This document shows, in pieces, positions 7,453-14,952 of a stretch of DNA of 31,725 nt (positions within the stretch are counted from its first letter, which is position 1; each line of letters begins with the position of its first letter). A program made the translations under genes and the position numbers. The notes under the pieces are model-generated. The model was given only the letters and a program-made list of their open reading frames with translations. It was not told the DNA's origin and did not search any database. The DNA comes from an uncultured Eubacteriales bacterium (GTDB lineage Bacteria; Bacillota; Clostridia; Oscillospirales; Acutalibacteraceae), in the NCBI GenBank assembly GCA_934675165.1, contig CAKUPP010000013.1, positions 1 through 31,725 on the forward strand, written 5' to 3'.

Positions 7453-7995
7453 GTGTCTATTTTACATCCCACATTTTTTACTGATAATGTCACCAATATA
7501 AACCCAGATATTTTGTCTGCGCTCGATATTCGCGGTATGATACTTGATATTGATGATACATTAACCTACCACGGAAGTCCCACAATTTCACCTGGAGTAA
7601 AATTATGGTTGGATAACATAAAAAAATTTACTAAACTCATAATAGTTTCAAATAACTCCAAACAACGTGTATCTTCATTTTCAAAACAAATAGGCATTCC
7701 CTACATTTCACCGGGACTTAAACCTCTTACATACGGAATAAAAAAAGCAATAAAATATTTAGAACTTCCTCCACAAAAAATCGTACTAGTAGGTGACCAA
7801 ATTTTCACAGATATTCTTGGTGCAAATATTGCGCATATACGATCAATTTTAGTTGAGCCCAAAGATGGGAACGACATTTTGATGTTCAAAATAAAGCGAT
7901 TTTTAGAAACAAATATCAGAAAAAAAATTAGGCGTAACAAAAAGTTAAACTTGTTAAATTTTAAAAACAAAACACCTCAGGGAGGGATTTTATGA
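7453..7995 (+). CDS. yqeG: YqeG-family HAD superfamily (subfamily IIIA) phosphatase
   Basis: This 180-residue protein has all HAD motifs of the YqeG family: motif I DIDDTLTY (about residues 32-39), motif II IIVSNNS, a Lys in GLKPLTYG, and motif III/IV GDQIFTDILGAN. YqeG proteins act on small phosphorylated substrates; eukaryotic relatives dephosphorylate phosphatidylglycerophosphate. The substrate here is not shown by the sequence. The GTG at 7453 follows CAGGAGGTC by 8 nt. The stop overlaps the aroQ start as ATGA, so the two are translationally coupled. Confidence 0.92.
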   Translation: MSILHPTFFTDNVTNINPDILSALDIRGMILDIDDTLTYHGSPTISPGVKLWLDNIKKFTKLIIVSNNSKQRVSSFSKQIGIPYISPGLKPLTYGIKKAIKYLELPPQKIVLVGDQIFTDILGANIAHIRSILVEPKDGNDILMFKIKRFLETNIRKKIRRNKKLNLLNFKNKTPQGGIL

Positions 7996-8429
7996 GTAAA
8001 AAAAATATTCTAATACTCATGGGCCCAAACCTTAACATGACAGGATTAAGAGAAAAAGGAATTTACGGTGAAGAAACTGCAGAAAGTATTAACTCACAAA
8101 TAGTTTCTCACGGAAAATCTATAGGATTAAATTGTGAAACATTTCAAAGCAATTGGGAAGGTGCATTGATTGATAAAATTCATGAATCTAAAAAAACTTT
8201 TGATGGAGCTATAATTAATCCAGGAGCTCTGGGGCACTACAGTTATTCTCTGCGTGACGCTATTTCTTTTGTTAAAATTCCTTTTATTGAGGTTCATATG
8301 ACCAATATTTATACACGCGAAAAATTTAGACAGCATAGCATAATTTCAGAGGTTTGCGCCGGACAAATAATAGGATTTGGAAAAAACAGTTATTTTTTGG
8401 CTCTGCAAGCTATAAAAGAATTTATATGA
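7992..8429 (+). CDS. aroQ: Type II 3-dehydroquinate dehydratase
   Basis: It catalyses the third step of the shikimate pathway, 3-dehydroquinate to 3-dehydroshikimate. The 145-residue length is typical of the dodecameric type II enzyme. Motifs visible are GPNLNMTGLREKGIYG (catalytic Tyr in IYG), NPGALGHYSYSLRDA (substrate-binding Asn and His), EVHMTN (catalytic His) and REKFRQHS (substrate-binding Arg). The ATG at 7992 overlaps the yqeG UGA. A GGGAGGG ribosome site lies at the end of yqeG. No other shikimate gene is in the window. Confidence 0.95.
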   Translation: MSKKNILILMGPNLNMTGLREKGIYGEETAESINSQIVSHGKSIGLNCETFQSNWEGALIDKIHESKKTFDGAIINPGALGHYSYSLRDAISFVKIPFIEVHMTNIYTREKFRQHSIISEVCAGQIIGFGKNSYFLALQAIKEFI

Positions 8430-8502
8430 GTTTATATTGAAAATAATTTAATTTAGATATACACTATTATCTTGGTAATACATTTTTTGTAAAGGAGTGA
8501 AC

Positions 8503-8784
8503 TTGAGCATGATGAACAAAGCATCACTTGATAAAGCATTGCTTGATAAAACAATGACTTTCTCGCTCACCAATGATAAAGAAGCGTCCATAAAATGTAC
8601 GTTAACTTCAGTTTATGATTCTCTTCTAGAAAAGGGATACAATCCCATAAATCAAATAGTTGGTTATATTTTATCAGAAGACCCCACATACATAACTACA
8701 CACAACGGTGCAAGAACTTTGATTAGAAAAATAGATAGAGACGAACTTCTAAAGACCCTAATTCATTTTTATTTAACAAATTGA
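8503..8784 (+). CDS. ireB: IreB-family regulatory phosphoprotein
   Basis: This is a protein of about 93 residues with the family core: DKTMTFSL, then YDSLLEKGYNPINQIVGYILSEDPTYITTH, then ARTLIRKIDRDELL. IreB (DUF965, the YrzL family of Firmicutes) is a small dimeric substrate of the Ser/Thr kinase IreK, linked in enterococci to cephalosporin resistance. Neither the kinase nor the usual ruvX neighbour is present here. The GTG at 8497 overlaps the AAAGGAG site. The TTG at 8503 has 5-nt spacing and is preferred; the ATG at 8509 is an alternative. The N-terminus carries two short ASLDKALLDK-type repeats. Confidence 0.9.
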   Translation: MSMMNKASLDKALLDKTMTFSLTNDKEASIKCTLTSVYDSLLEKGYNPINQIVGYILSEDPTYITTHNGARTLIRKIDRDELLKTLIHFYLTN

Positions 8785-8870
8785 TCTGCAATTTTTAAAA
8801 ATTTTTTCTAAGTCAACATAATAGCCACATTACTACAAATGATAAGTTTCTAATCTGAATAATATAGAAA

Positions 8871-8913
8871 TGAACTGTTCAGTTTGCGCTAATCGCACAA
8901 ATTGAGCAGTTCA
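8871..8913. terminator. Bidirectional terminator-like hairpin between ireB and queH
   Basis: The left arm 8871-8888 (TGAACTGTTCAGTTTGCG) and right arm 8894-8913 (CGCACAAATTGAGCAGTTCA) pair over about 18 bp with a 5-nt loop. It lies between the convergent stops at 8784 and 8920. T-runs are poor on both strands. Confidence 0.6.
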
Positions 8914-8919
8914 ATCTAT

Positions 8920-9498
8920 TCACACTAAAAAGTTATTATATGCAAGTTTATTCTCTGCATCTTTTTTTATATTTTTCAAATATCTATCTTCTTCACTAAA
9001 AATACATCCACAGTACTTTTGCATGTAAATACCTAAAGTTTTTGCCACTTTTTGACCTTCTCTAAAGTATTGTCGAAAATCTTTATAAAAAAATTTTACG
9101 CCATACTTTTTTGCGTTCTCATTCGCAATTTTACATATTAATTCATGATTTTGATATGGACTTATTAACAGCGTAGTGGAAAAATATTCATATCCATTTT
9201 CAGATGCATATTCACAAGTTTTGCGTAAACGCCACTCATAACATTTTTCACACCTTTGAGAATAAGTTGGATAAATTTTCGAAATAAATTCACGCAATCC
9301 ATAATCTTCTTCGATTATCAATCCTACTTTATTTTGATCACAATAATATTTGAGTGTATCTCTACGATTTTTGTATTCTGTATATGGATGAATGTTTGGA
9401 TTATACCAAAAAACATCCGGTTTCATTTCTTCACACAATAATTCCTCATAACATTTTATAAGGCACGGTGCACAGCAAGTATGTAAAAGAAATTTCAC
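8920..9498 (-). CDS. queH: Epoxyqueuosine reductase QueH
   Basis: QueH carries out the last step of queuosine synthesis, reducing epoxyqueuosine to queuosine in tRNA; it is the non-homologous replacement of cobalamin-dependent QueG. The 192-residue protein has the family's metal-site cysteines: LLHTCCAPC (Cys8, 9, 12), RCEKCYEWRL (Cys83, 86) and KYCGCIFSEEDRY (Cys163, 165). STTLLISPYQNH is also characteristic. The start is GTG at 9498, one base after the TAG stop of the upstream membrane protein gene, with only a weak AGGG site of its own. Translation is probably coupled. Confidence 0.93.
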   Translation of the reverse strand: MKFLLHTCCAPCLIKCYEELLCEEMKPDVFWYNPNIHPYTEYKNRRDTLKYYCDQNKVGLIIEEDYGLREFISKIYPTYSQRCEKCYEWRLRKTCEYASENGYEYFSTTLLISPYQNHELICKIANENAKKYGVKFFYKDFRQYFREGQKVAKTLGIYMQKYCGCIFSEEDRYLKNIKKDAENKLAYNNFLV

Positions 9499-9499
9499 C

Positions 9500-9802
9500 C
9501 TATTTTACCACTTTACTATTTTCGCAAATTTCATCAGTGCTATCTTTATTTTCTTTTCGGCTCCAAGCATATATTCCACGTATAGCCAAAACAAAATACA
9601 CAAAAAACAATACACTCTGCGCATATTCATGTATCATAAAAAATCGTATACACATATAAAGATTTGAAATAAGCCAAAAAGCAAATCCCCATTTATTTCT
9701 TTCTGCATTCATAAATGTTCCCGCAAGTGCAATTACAGACATCACACCTGATAAAAAATTCCAAGGATCCATCCACCAATTTAAAATTAAACTAAAATTC
9801 AT
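9500..9802 (-). CDS. Small PnuC-like membrane protein
   Basis: This is a 100-residue protein with three likely membrane helices. The middle pattern, NAERNKWGFAFWLISNLYM, and the end, AQSVLFFVYFVLAIRGIYAW, resemble the C-terminal half of PnuC nicotinamide-riboside/NMN transporters, which are usually about 200 residues with seven helices. Related short proteins are often labelled PnuC-like. The charged tail (SRKENKDSTDE) is cytoplasmic by the positive-inside rule. The ATG at 9802 was chosen because the promoter puts the transcript start near 9848, leaving almost no leader for the GTG at 9844. It is coupled to queH (1-nt gap). The function is unknown; the pairing suggests nucleobase or nucleoside traffic, which is inference. 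Confidence 0.7.
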   Translation of the reverse strand: MNFSLILNWWMDPWNFLSGVMSVIALAGTFMNAERNKWGFAFWLISNLYMCIRFFMIHEYAQSVLFFVYFVLAIRGIYAWSRKENKDSTDEICENSKVVK

Positions 9803-9854
9803 AAAAATTTTTACGTCCTTCCACTTTTTGATTTTTGCCGGCACTTTAATTATA

Positions 9855-9883
9855 ATTATAATATAAAATCAGATTTCTGTAAA
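9855..9883 (-). promoter_or_regulatory. Promoter of the PnuC-like/queH pair
   Basis: On the minus strand TTTACA (9878-9883) and TATAAT (9855-9860) are 17 bp apart. The expected transcript start near 9848 supports the ATG at 9802 as start of the membrane protein. The same AT-rich stretch probably also drives rarA on the other strand. Confidence 0.6.
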
Positions 9884-9909
9884 TAAAAAATAAAGGAGCG
9901 TACTGCTTA

Positions 9910-11184
9910 ATGGTATCACCTCTTCCTGAACGTTTAAGGCCAAGTTGTATAGATGAAATTATTGGACAAGATCACATCTTCGGAGAAAACAAAATTCTGC
10001 CAAAATTAATATCATCTGGGAATATACCAAATATGATATTTTACGGTTCTCCAGGGACCGGAAAAACTTCTGCTGCAAAAATAATATCAAAAAAAAGCAA
10101 TAAAAAATTTTTAAAAATAAATGCAACAACTGCATCATCAAATGATATAAAACAAATAATTTCCGAAACAAACCCAATTATATCACCCAATGGAATACTA
10201 CTATATATCGATGAAATTCAATATTTCAATAAAAAGCAGCAACAATCATTACTTGAATATGTAGAAAACGGAAAAATAACACTGATAGCGTCCACAACTG
10301 AAAATCCTTATTTTTACATATATGGAGCACTACTAAGTAGATGTCATGTATTTGAATTTAAATCTATTCCACGTAAAGAAATAAAAAAAGGCATTGCTAA
10401 AAGTATAAATTTTTTAGAAAAAGAAAATAACATTAAAATTTCTGCTGATGACATAATAATTGAAAAAATTTCAACCATATGTGGCGGAGATATGAGAAAA
10501 GCAATAAACATACTTGAAATATATTTTATGTCTAAATTTCAAAGTAATAAAAAAATCATAAAACTAGAGTACGATGATATCTTTAAAGAAATTGAAAAAA
10601 ATCCAATATATAGTTACAACAAAAATGGTGACGAACATTTTGATTTAATATCTGCTCTCCAAAAATCTCTCAGAGGATCAGATCCACAGGCATCTATTTA
10701 TTATCTCGCACGTCTACTAGACTGCGGAGAATTGATAAGTACATGCCGAAGAATATTGGTGTGTGCTTGCGAAGACGTAGGACTTGCTTATCCATCGCTG
10801 CCTACTCAAATAAAAGCACTCACCGACATTGCAATCCAAGTCGGTTTACCGGAAGCACGTATTCCGCTTGCTAATGCAGTTATTCTTATTGCACTTTCTC
10901 CTAAATCAAATTCTGCATACAAAGCTATTAATAACGCTTTTGATGATATAAAAAAAGGTAACGTTTTTTCTCCACCACGGCATTTGAAAAACATACATTG
11001 TGATTCTGAGCAAGAAACAAATCTTACCGAATATCAATATCCACATCAATACAAAAATCATTATATAAATCAGCAATATTTACCTGATGAAATTAAAAAT
11101 AAACAATACTATTATCCCCAAGAAAACAAAAATGAAATTTCCTTCAAAAATCATTGGGAAAAAACAACCAATAAAAAACTTTAA
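9910..11184 (+). CDS. rarA: Replication-associated recombination protein A (RarA/MgsA family AAA+ ATPase)
   Basis: RarA is a clamp-loader-like AAA+ ATPase acting at stalled replication forks. The 424-residue product shows a Walker A GSPGTGKTS (residues 46-54), Walker B LLYIDEIQ (about 97-104), sensor 1 STTENP (about 128-133) and an arginine finger in ALLSRC (Arg144). These are followed by the helical lid (GGDMRKAINILE) and the MgsA C-terminal tetramerisation domain (DPQASIYYLARLLDCGE, CEDVGLAYP, PEARIPLANAVI). The start ATG at 9910 follows AAGGAG by 11 nt. Length is normal for the family. It is convergent with the lipase gene. The intervening 77 bases contain only weak AT-rich hairpins. Confidence 0.95.
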   Translation: MVSPLPERLRPSCIDEIIGQDHIFGENKILPKLISSGNIPNMIFYGSPGTGKTSAAKIISKKSNKKFLKINATTASSNDIKQIISETNPIISPNGILLYIDEIQYFNKKQQQSLLEYVENGKITLIASTTENPYFYIYGALLSRCHVFEFKSIPRKEIKKGIAKSINFLEKENNIKISADDIIIEKISTICGGDMRKAINILEIYFMSKFQSNKKIIKLEYDDIFKEIEKNPIYSYNKNGDEHFDLISALQKSLRGSDPQASIYYLARLLDCGELISTCRRILVCACEDVGLAYPSLPTQIKALTDIAIQVGLPEARIPLANAVILIALSPKSNSAYKAINNAFDDIKKGNVFSPPRHLKNIHCDSEQETNLTEYQYPHQYKNHYINQQYLPDEIKNKQYYYPQENKNEISFKNHWEKTTNKKL

Positions 11185-11261
11185 CATTAAAAAAATACAA
11201 ACTGCTAATCCCAAAAAGCTAAAAAACAGTGCTGTAAAAAATAAAAATTTTAAAAAATTTA

Positions 11262-11924
11262 TTAAACATCCCATATTTTAGAATAGTATTCCTGCAAAGT
11301 ATGCTTTCTAAACAGTGATTTTGTTATATTTTTTCTAAGCTTAAGCACTGCTCCAACGTGACGATATCCAAGAAATGCAAATGGAATTTTAGAGATCACA
11401 TCCCCTTTGGTTTCCACGCGCAAAGTTTTAAAAATTCTTAAATTATATGATTCTTGAAAAGCTTTATTACCAACTCGCGGACATCCAAACACAATTACTT
11501 CATAATCTTTTTTAGGAAAATTATATTCCAAATCTATAGCGCATAAAATAGCAAGTGCCGCTCCATATGAATGACCTGTCACGCAGATTTTTTTAACATC
11601 ATCTGTAACAAATTTATGTATTTTTCCACGTACATTTAAAGATTTGTACGCACCTATAAACCCTGCGTGAACACGAATTTTTGAATTATAATTTTTGTAG
11701 GGAATTACACTTTTCCAAAATTTAAAGTTCGTATTCCAATCTTTTCGTGAATCTGAACCTCTGAAAACAATTGTAAGTGTACCTTTACTGAGTCTTAAAA
11801 AACACTGTACGTCAGTTATGTGATCATCGATTGTAATAATAGTTGTATCCTTTTCTTCAGATTGACAGTTATGATACGATTCACCGCAATATTCAAGCAT
11901 TTGTATAATTTTTTGTTTATTCAA
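11262..11924 (-). CDS. Class 3 lipase-family protein (alpha/beta hydrolase), no signal peptide
   Basis: This 220-residue protein has the Lipase_3 fold features: a TIVFRGSDSRKDW strand-turn (oxyanion region), VHAGFIGAY, the nucleophile elbow TGHSYGAAL (Ser119), VIVFGCPRVGN, then Asp175 (ETKGDVISKIPF) and His189 (GYRHVGA). All three catalytic residues are present. The family hydrolyses acylglycerols or phospholipids; the substrate here is unknown. No signal peptide or membrane anchor is visible, so it would be cytoplasmic or leave by a non-Sec route. The start is TTG at 11924, seven bases after GAGGTGA. It is the last gene of the cdaA-to-dxs run, 57 nt after dxs. Confidence 0.85.
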   Translation of the reverse strand: MNKQKIIQMLEYCGESYHNCQSEEKDTTIITIDDHITDVQCFLRLSKGTLTIVFRGSDSRKDWNTNFKFWKSVIPYKNYNSKIRVHAGFIGAYKSLNVRGKIHKFVTDDVKKICVTGHSYGAALAILCAIDLEYNFPKKDYEVIVFGCPRVGNKAFQESYNLRIFKTLRVETKGDVISKIPFAFLGYRHVGAVLKLRKNITKSLFRKHTLQEYYSKIWDV

Positions 11925-11980
11925 ATAAGATTCACCTCATTCAAATATATGCCCAAATACCACAATTTAAAATACAATTT

Positions 11981-13852
11981 TCAAAAATTAGTTTTTTCTT
12001 TTATAATTTTTTCCATACCACACTTATCTAAATTAAACATACTAAGCTGCTGATCGACGCTTGCATGTGGAACAAACTCGCTTTCTACTGCATTAACAAA
12101 ATATTTTCCGTTAAAGCCTTTTTGCAAAAGTTCATATCCAAATTTTTCGCCTACTCCACCCGATTTAGACGATTCTTCAAAAAAAACAATATTTTTTGAA
12201 TTTAAAACCGCTTCAACAGCTAAATCATCAATAGGAATTATTACATTAAGTTTTAGCAAGGAGATATTAATACCTTTTTCAAAAAATTTTTTATATACAT
12301 CATAAGCATTTGAAAATATTCTTCCATATGTAATTATGGATATATCTGAATTACCGCTACCATATAAATTAAATTTTTTGCGAGTATACAGACTTTCAGA
12401 GCATTTTGAAAACTCTCCACCCCTTGGATAGCGAATAGCAACAACACCACTTTTACAATTAACCGCATCACTTAACATACCCACAAGTTCTTTAAAAAAA
12501 GAAGGTGCAAATACTGTGACTCTGGGGATAGTACTTAAAAAAGGTACATCAAAAATTCCTTGATGAGTTTCACCATCATCACCGGTAAACCCAGCACGAT
12601 CTACTGCAATAATTGCATTTAATCCTTGCAAAGATAAATCGTGAATTATTTGATCATACGACCTTTGCAAAAAAGTAGAATACACAGCAAAAACTGGAAT
12701 CATTCCCCCGGCAGCAAGTCCTCCTGCAAATGTAACTGCATGCTCTTCTGCAATTCCAACATCAAAAAATCTCGACCTGTATTTATTTTTAAATTCACAA
12801 AGACCCGTTCCCGATGCCATAGCTGCTGTTATAGCACATATTTTTGGATTGTTTTTTGCAAGTTTACACATAGTTTCACCAAAAACATCAGAAAAAGTTT
12901 TAATTTTTTTATTTACACTTTTACCTGTGACAACGTCAAAACACGAAATCGAATGGTATATATCTGGATTTTGCTCGGCAACTTCATACCCTTTACCTTT
13001 TGTAGTAATAACATGAACAACTGTAGGTCTGTTGAGACTTTTTGCTGCTTTTAACGCTTTTTGGAGCTGTGGAATATTATGACCATCAATCGGGCCATAG
13101 TATGCAAACCCCATATCCTCAAATATATTACTCTTTAGTACAACTTTTTTTATATAAGCTTTTAAATTTTTAATTATATACTTCAGTTTTACCCCTATAC
13201 TTGTTTTATCCAAAATTCTTTCCATCATATTTTTTGCTTTCATATAGGAAGGTTTAATTCTGGCTACAGATAAGCACCGTGCCACTGCTCCAACATTTTT
13301 AGATATTGACATTTTATTATCATTTAAAACAATAATAAAATTTTTTTTAAGTCGAGCAGCATTGTTAAGCCCTTCATACGCCAAGCCTCCTGTTAGAGCA
13401 CCATCTCCTATCACTGCTACAACATATCCATCTTTATTTTGAATTTTTTTTGAATACACAAGCCCCAAAGCAGAAGAAATCGAAGTACTACTATGACCTT
13501 GAGTAAAAACATCATATTCACTTTCAGATCTATTCGTAAAACCGGACAATCCTCCACTTTTTCTGAGAGTATCTATTTCACTATATCTTCCTGTTAACAT
13601 TTTGTGAGCATAACTTTGGTGACTTACATCCCAAATCACTCTATCATTAACATCATTAAAAACTTTGTGAATAGCTACAGTCAGTTCTACAACTCCTAAA
13701 TTAGAGGAAAGATGTCCACCATTTTTTGAAACCACTTCTATTATTTTTTTTCTGATCTCGGCACAAAGATTTTTCAAATCTACTGAAGAATCAATATCTG
13801 ACGGAGAATTTATTTTTTTTAAAATTGGGTATTTGTCATCAAAGTTTTTCAT
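11981..13852 (-). CDS. dxs: 1-deoxy-D-xylulose-5-phosphate synthase
   Basis: This thiamine-diphosphate enzyme condenses pyruvate and glyceraldehyde 3-phosphate to DXP, the entry to the MEP isoprenoid pathway. The 623 residues are full length. Visible are GGHLSSNLG, the SHQSYAHK segment, the ThDP motif starting GDGALTGG and ending LNDN, YGPIDGHN, the catalytic Glu region VGIAEEHAVTFAGGLA, and a C-terminal transketolase domain with RYPRGG. The ATG at 13852 follows GTAGGTAG by about 5 nt. It lies 53 nt after ispA. Cofactor-binding and catalytic motifs look intact. Confidence 0.96.
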   Translation of the reverse strand: MKNFDDKYPILKKINSPSDIDSSVDLKNLCAEIRKKIIEVVSKNGGHLSSNLGVVELTVAIHKVFNDVNDRVIWDVSHQSYAHKMLTGRYSEIDTLRKSGGLSGFTNRSESEYDVFTQGHSSTSISSALGLVYSKKIQNKDGYVVAVIGDGALTGGLAYEGLNNAARLKKNFIIVLNDNKMSISKNVGAVARCLSVARIKPSYMKAKNMMERILDKTSIGVKLKYIIKNLKAYIKKVVLKSNIFEDMGFAYYGPIDGHNIPQLQKALKAAKSLNRPTVVHVITTKGKGYEVAEQNPDIYHSISCFDVVTGKSVNKKIKTFSDVFGETMCKLAKNNPKICAITAAMASGTGLCEFKNKYRSRFFDVGIAEEHAVTFAGGLAAGGMIPVFAVYSTFLQRSYDQIIHDLSLQGLNAIIAVDRAGFTGDDGETHQGIFDVPFLSTIPRVTVFAPSFFKELVGMLSDAVNCKSGVVAIRYPRGGEFSKCSESLYTRKKFNLYGSGNSDISIITYGRIFSNAYDVYKKFFEKGINISLLKLNVIIPIDDLAVEAVLNSKNIVFFEESSKSGGVGEKFGYELLQKGFNGKYFVNAVESEFVPHASVDQQLSMFNLDKCGMEKIIKEKTNF

Positions 13853-13905
13853 ATTACTACCTACAAATCTATTTTATAGTTAATTAAAAATAAAATTAAA
13901 TTAAT

Positions 13906-14742
13906 TTAGTTTATACGCAAACTTAATCTATCAGCTAATTCACTTAAAAAATTTGTATCTCTGCCAATGTCGTTTAAATATCCTTTAGCTTCTTGAGTAA
14001 ATACCTTTATCATCTCCATGGTTTTTTGGACACCACCAATTATATCTAAATTAACACGTTCATGATCTAAAACATCATCAATTAATTGAAAACACAAACC
14101 AATTTTTTCACCAAACATTGCTGCCTTTAAAACTATTTCTTTGGTAGCACCAGAAAGGACGGCGCCTATTTTTGCTGCAGCAGAAATAAGCATTGCTGTT
14201 TTATTTTTATACATTTTTAAAAGTGAGTTTTTATCTTTTCGCAAGTTATCTAAATTTAAGTCTGCGGTTTGCCCCGAAATCATACCGCTCGTCCCAGCGC
14301 AGTTTGCCAATATGTTAACTGCCTGCATTGCCCTAATCGGATCCACACCGCCAGCTAAAATACTTGCACACTCAAACGCCTCAGTAAGAAGTGCATCTCC
14401 TGCCAAAAGAGCTACACTTTCTCCAAAAATTATATGATTACATTTTTTATTTCTCCTAAATACATCATTATCCATACATGGAAGATCGTCGTGAATGAGT
14501 GAGTAAGTATGAATCATTTCAACTGCTGCAGCAAACCTATATATATAATCATTTTTTCCACCACAAAGTTCGTACATCCCCAGCATCATAAGTGGTCTTA
14601 CTCTTTTTCCTCCAGAAATAATACTATATTTCATTGAATCCAGTAAAATTTTTTCACAATTATCTTTTTTATTTTCAAAATATGCTTCCAAAAAATCTTC
14701 AAATCTACACAAATATTCTCGCTTTTGTTCTTCATACGTCAT
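13906..14742 (-). CDS. ispA: Polyprenyl (farnesyl) diphosphate synthase
   Basis: It elongates DMAPP/GPP with IPP to short-chain prenyl diphosphates. The 278-residue protein has GGKRVRP (about 44-50), the first Asp-rich motif DDLPCMDND (85-93), SGQTADL (156-162), KNKTAMLIS, and the second Asp-rich motif QLIDDVLD (219-226). What usually follows the second motif, a G-K-x2-G-x-D...K-x-T-Y loop of about 25 residues, is missing. The chain goes through HERVNLDIIGG straight into a helix. Length is accordingly about 15-20 residues short. The ATG at 14742 follows GGAGGATCCGGT. It lies 24 nt after xseB. Activity may be altered; the rest is well conserved. Confidence 0.9.
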   Translation of the reverse strand: MTYEEQKREYLCRFEDFLEAYFENKKDNCEKILLDSMKYSIISGGKRVRPLMMLGMYELCGGKNDYIYRFAAAVEMIHTYSLIHDDLPCMDNDVFRRNKKCNHIIFGESVALLAGDALLTEAFECASILAGGVDPIRAMQAVNILANCAGTSGMISGQTADLNLDNLRKDKNSLLKMYKNKTAMLISAAAKIGAVLSGATKEIVLKAAMFGEKIGLCFQLIDDVLDHERVNLDIIGGVQKTMEMIKVFTQEAKGYLNDIGRDTNFLSELADRLSLRIN

Positions 14743-14766
14743 ACCGGATCCTCCTTCAAAAAATAT

Positions 14767-14952
14767 TTACACAGTAGCTATTTTTTGCTTTGCTTCTGAC
14801 AAAATTTTTTCACACTCATTACTTATTTTAATCCCTTGATCATAAAGTCCAAGAGAAGATTCCAAACTTTCTTCTCCACTTTCAAGTTTCAAAACTATTT
14901 CTTCCAAATTCTTTATACATGTTTCAAAATCCAAATCACTTTTCTTTTTCAT
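14767..14952 (-). CDS. xseB: Exodeoxyribonuclease VII small subunit
   Basis: This 61-residue helical protein has the XseB core DFETCIKNLEEIVLKLESGE followed by SLYDQG-type and AKQKI segments. XseB binds several-to-one on XseA to form ExoVII, which degrades single-stranded DNA to oligonucleotides. The ATG at 14952 (KKKSDLDF) lies 9 nt after AAAGGG and inside the xseA end, a 17-nt overlap. The longer reading from 14982 is not preferred. Confidence 0.93.
   Translation of the reverse strand: MKKKSDLDFETCIKNLEEIVLKLESGEESLESSLGLYDQGIKISNECEKILSEAKQKIATV

Noticed and set aside
11080..11281. Two 64-codon frames (one hydrophobic on the minus strand, one lysine-rich on the plus strand) between rarA and the lipase
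   Set aside because: They are mirror images of each other in AT-rich DNA, overlap the real gene ends, and neither has a ribosome site at normal spacing.
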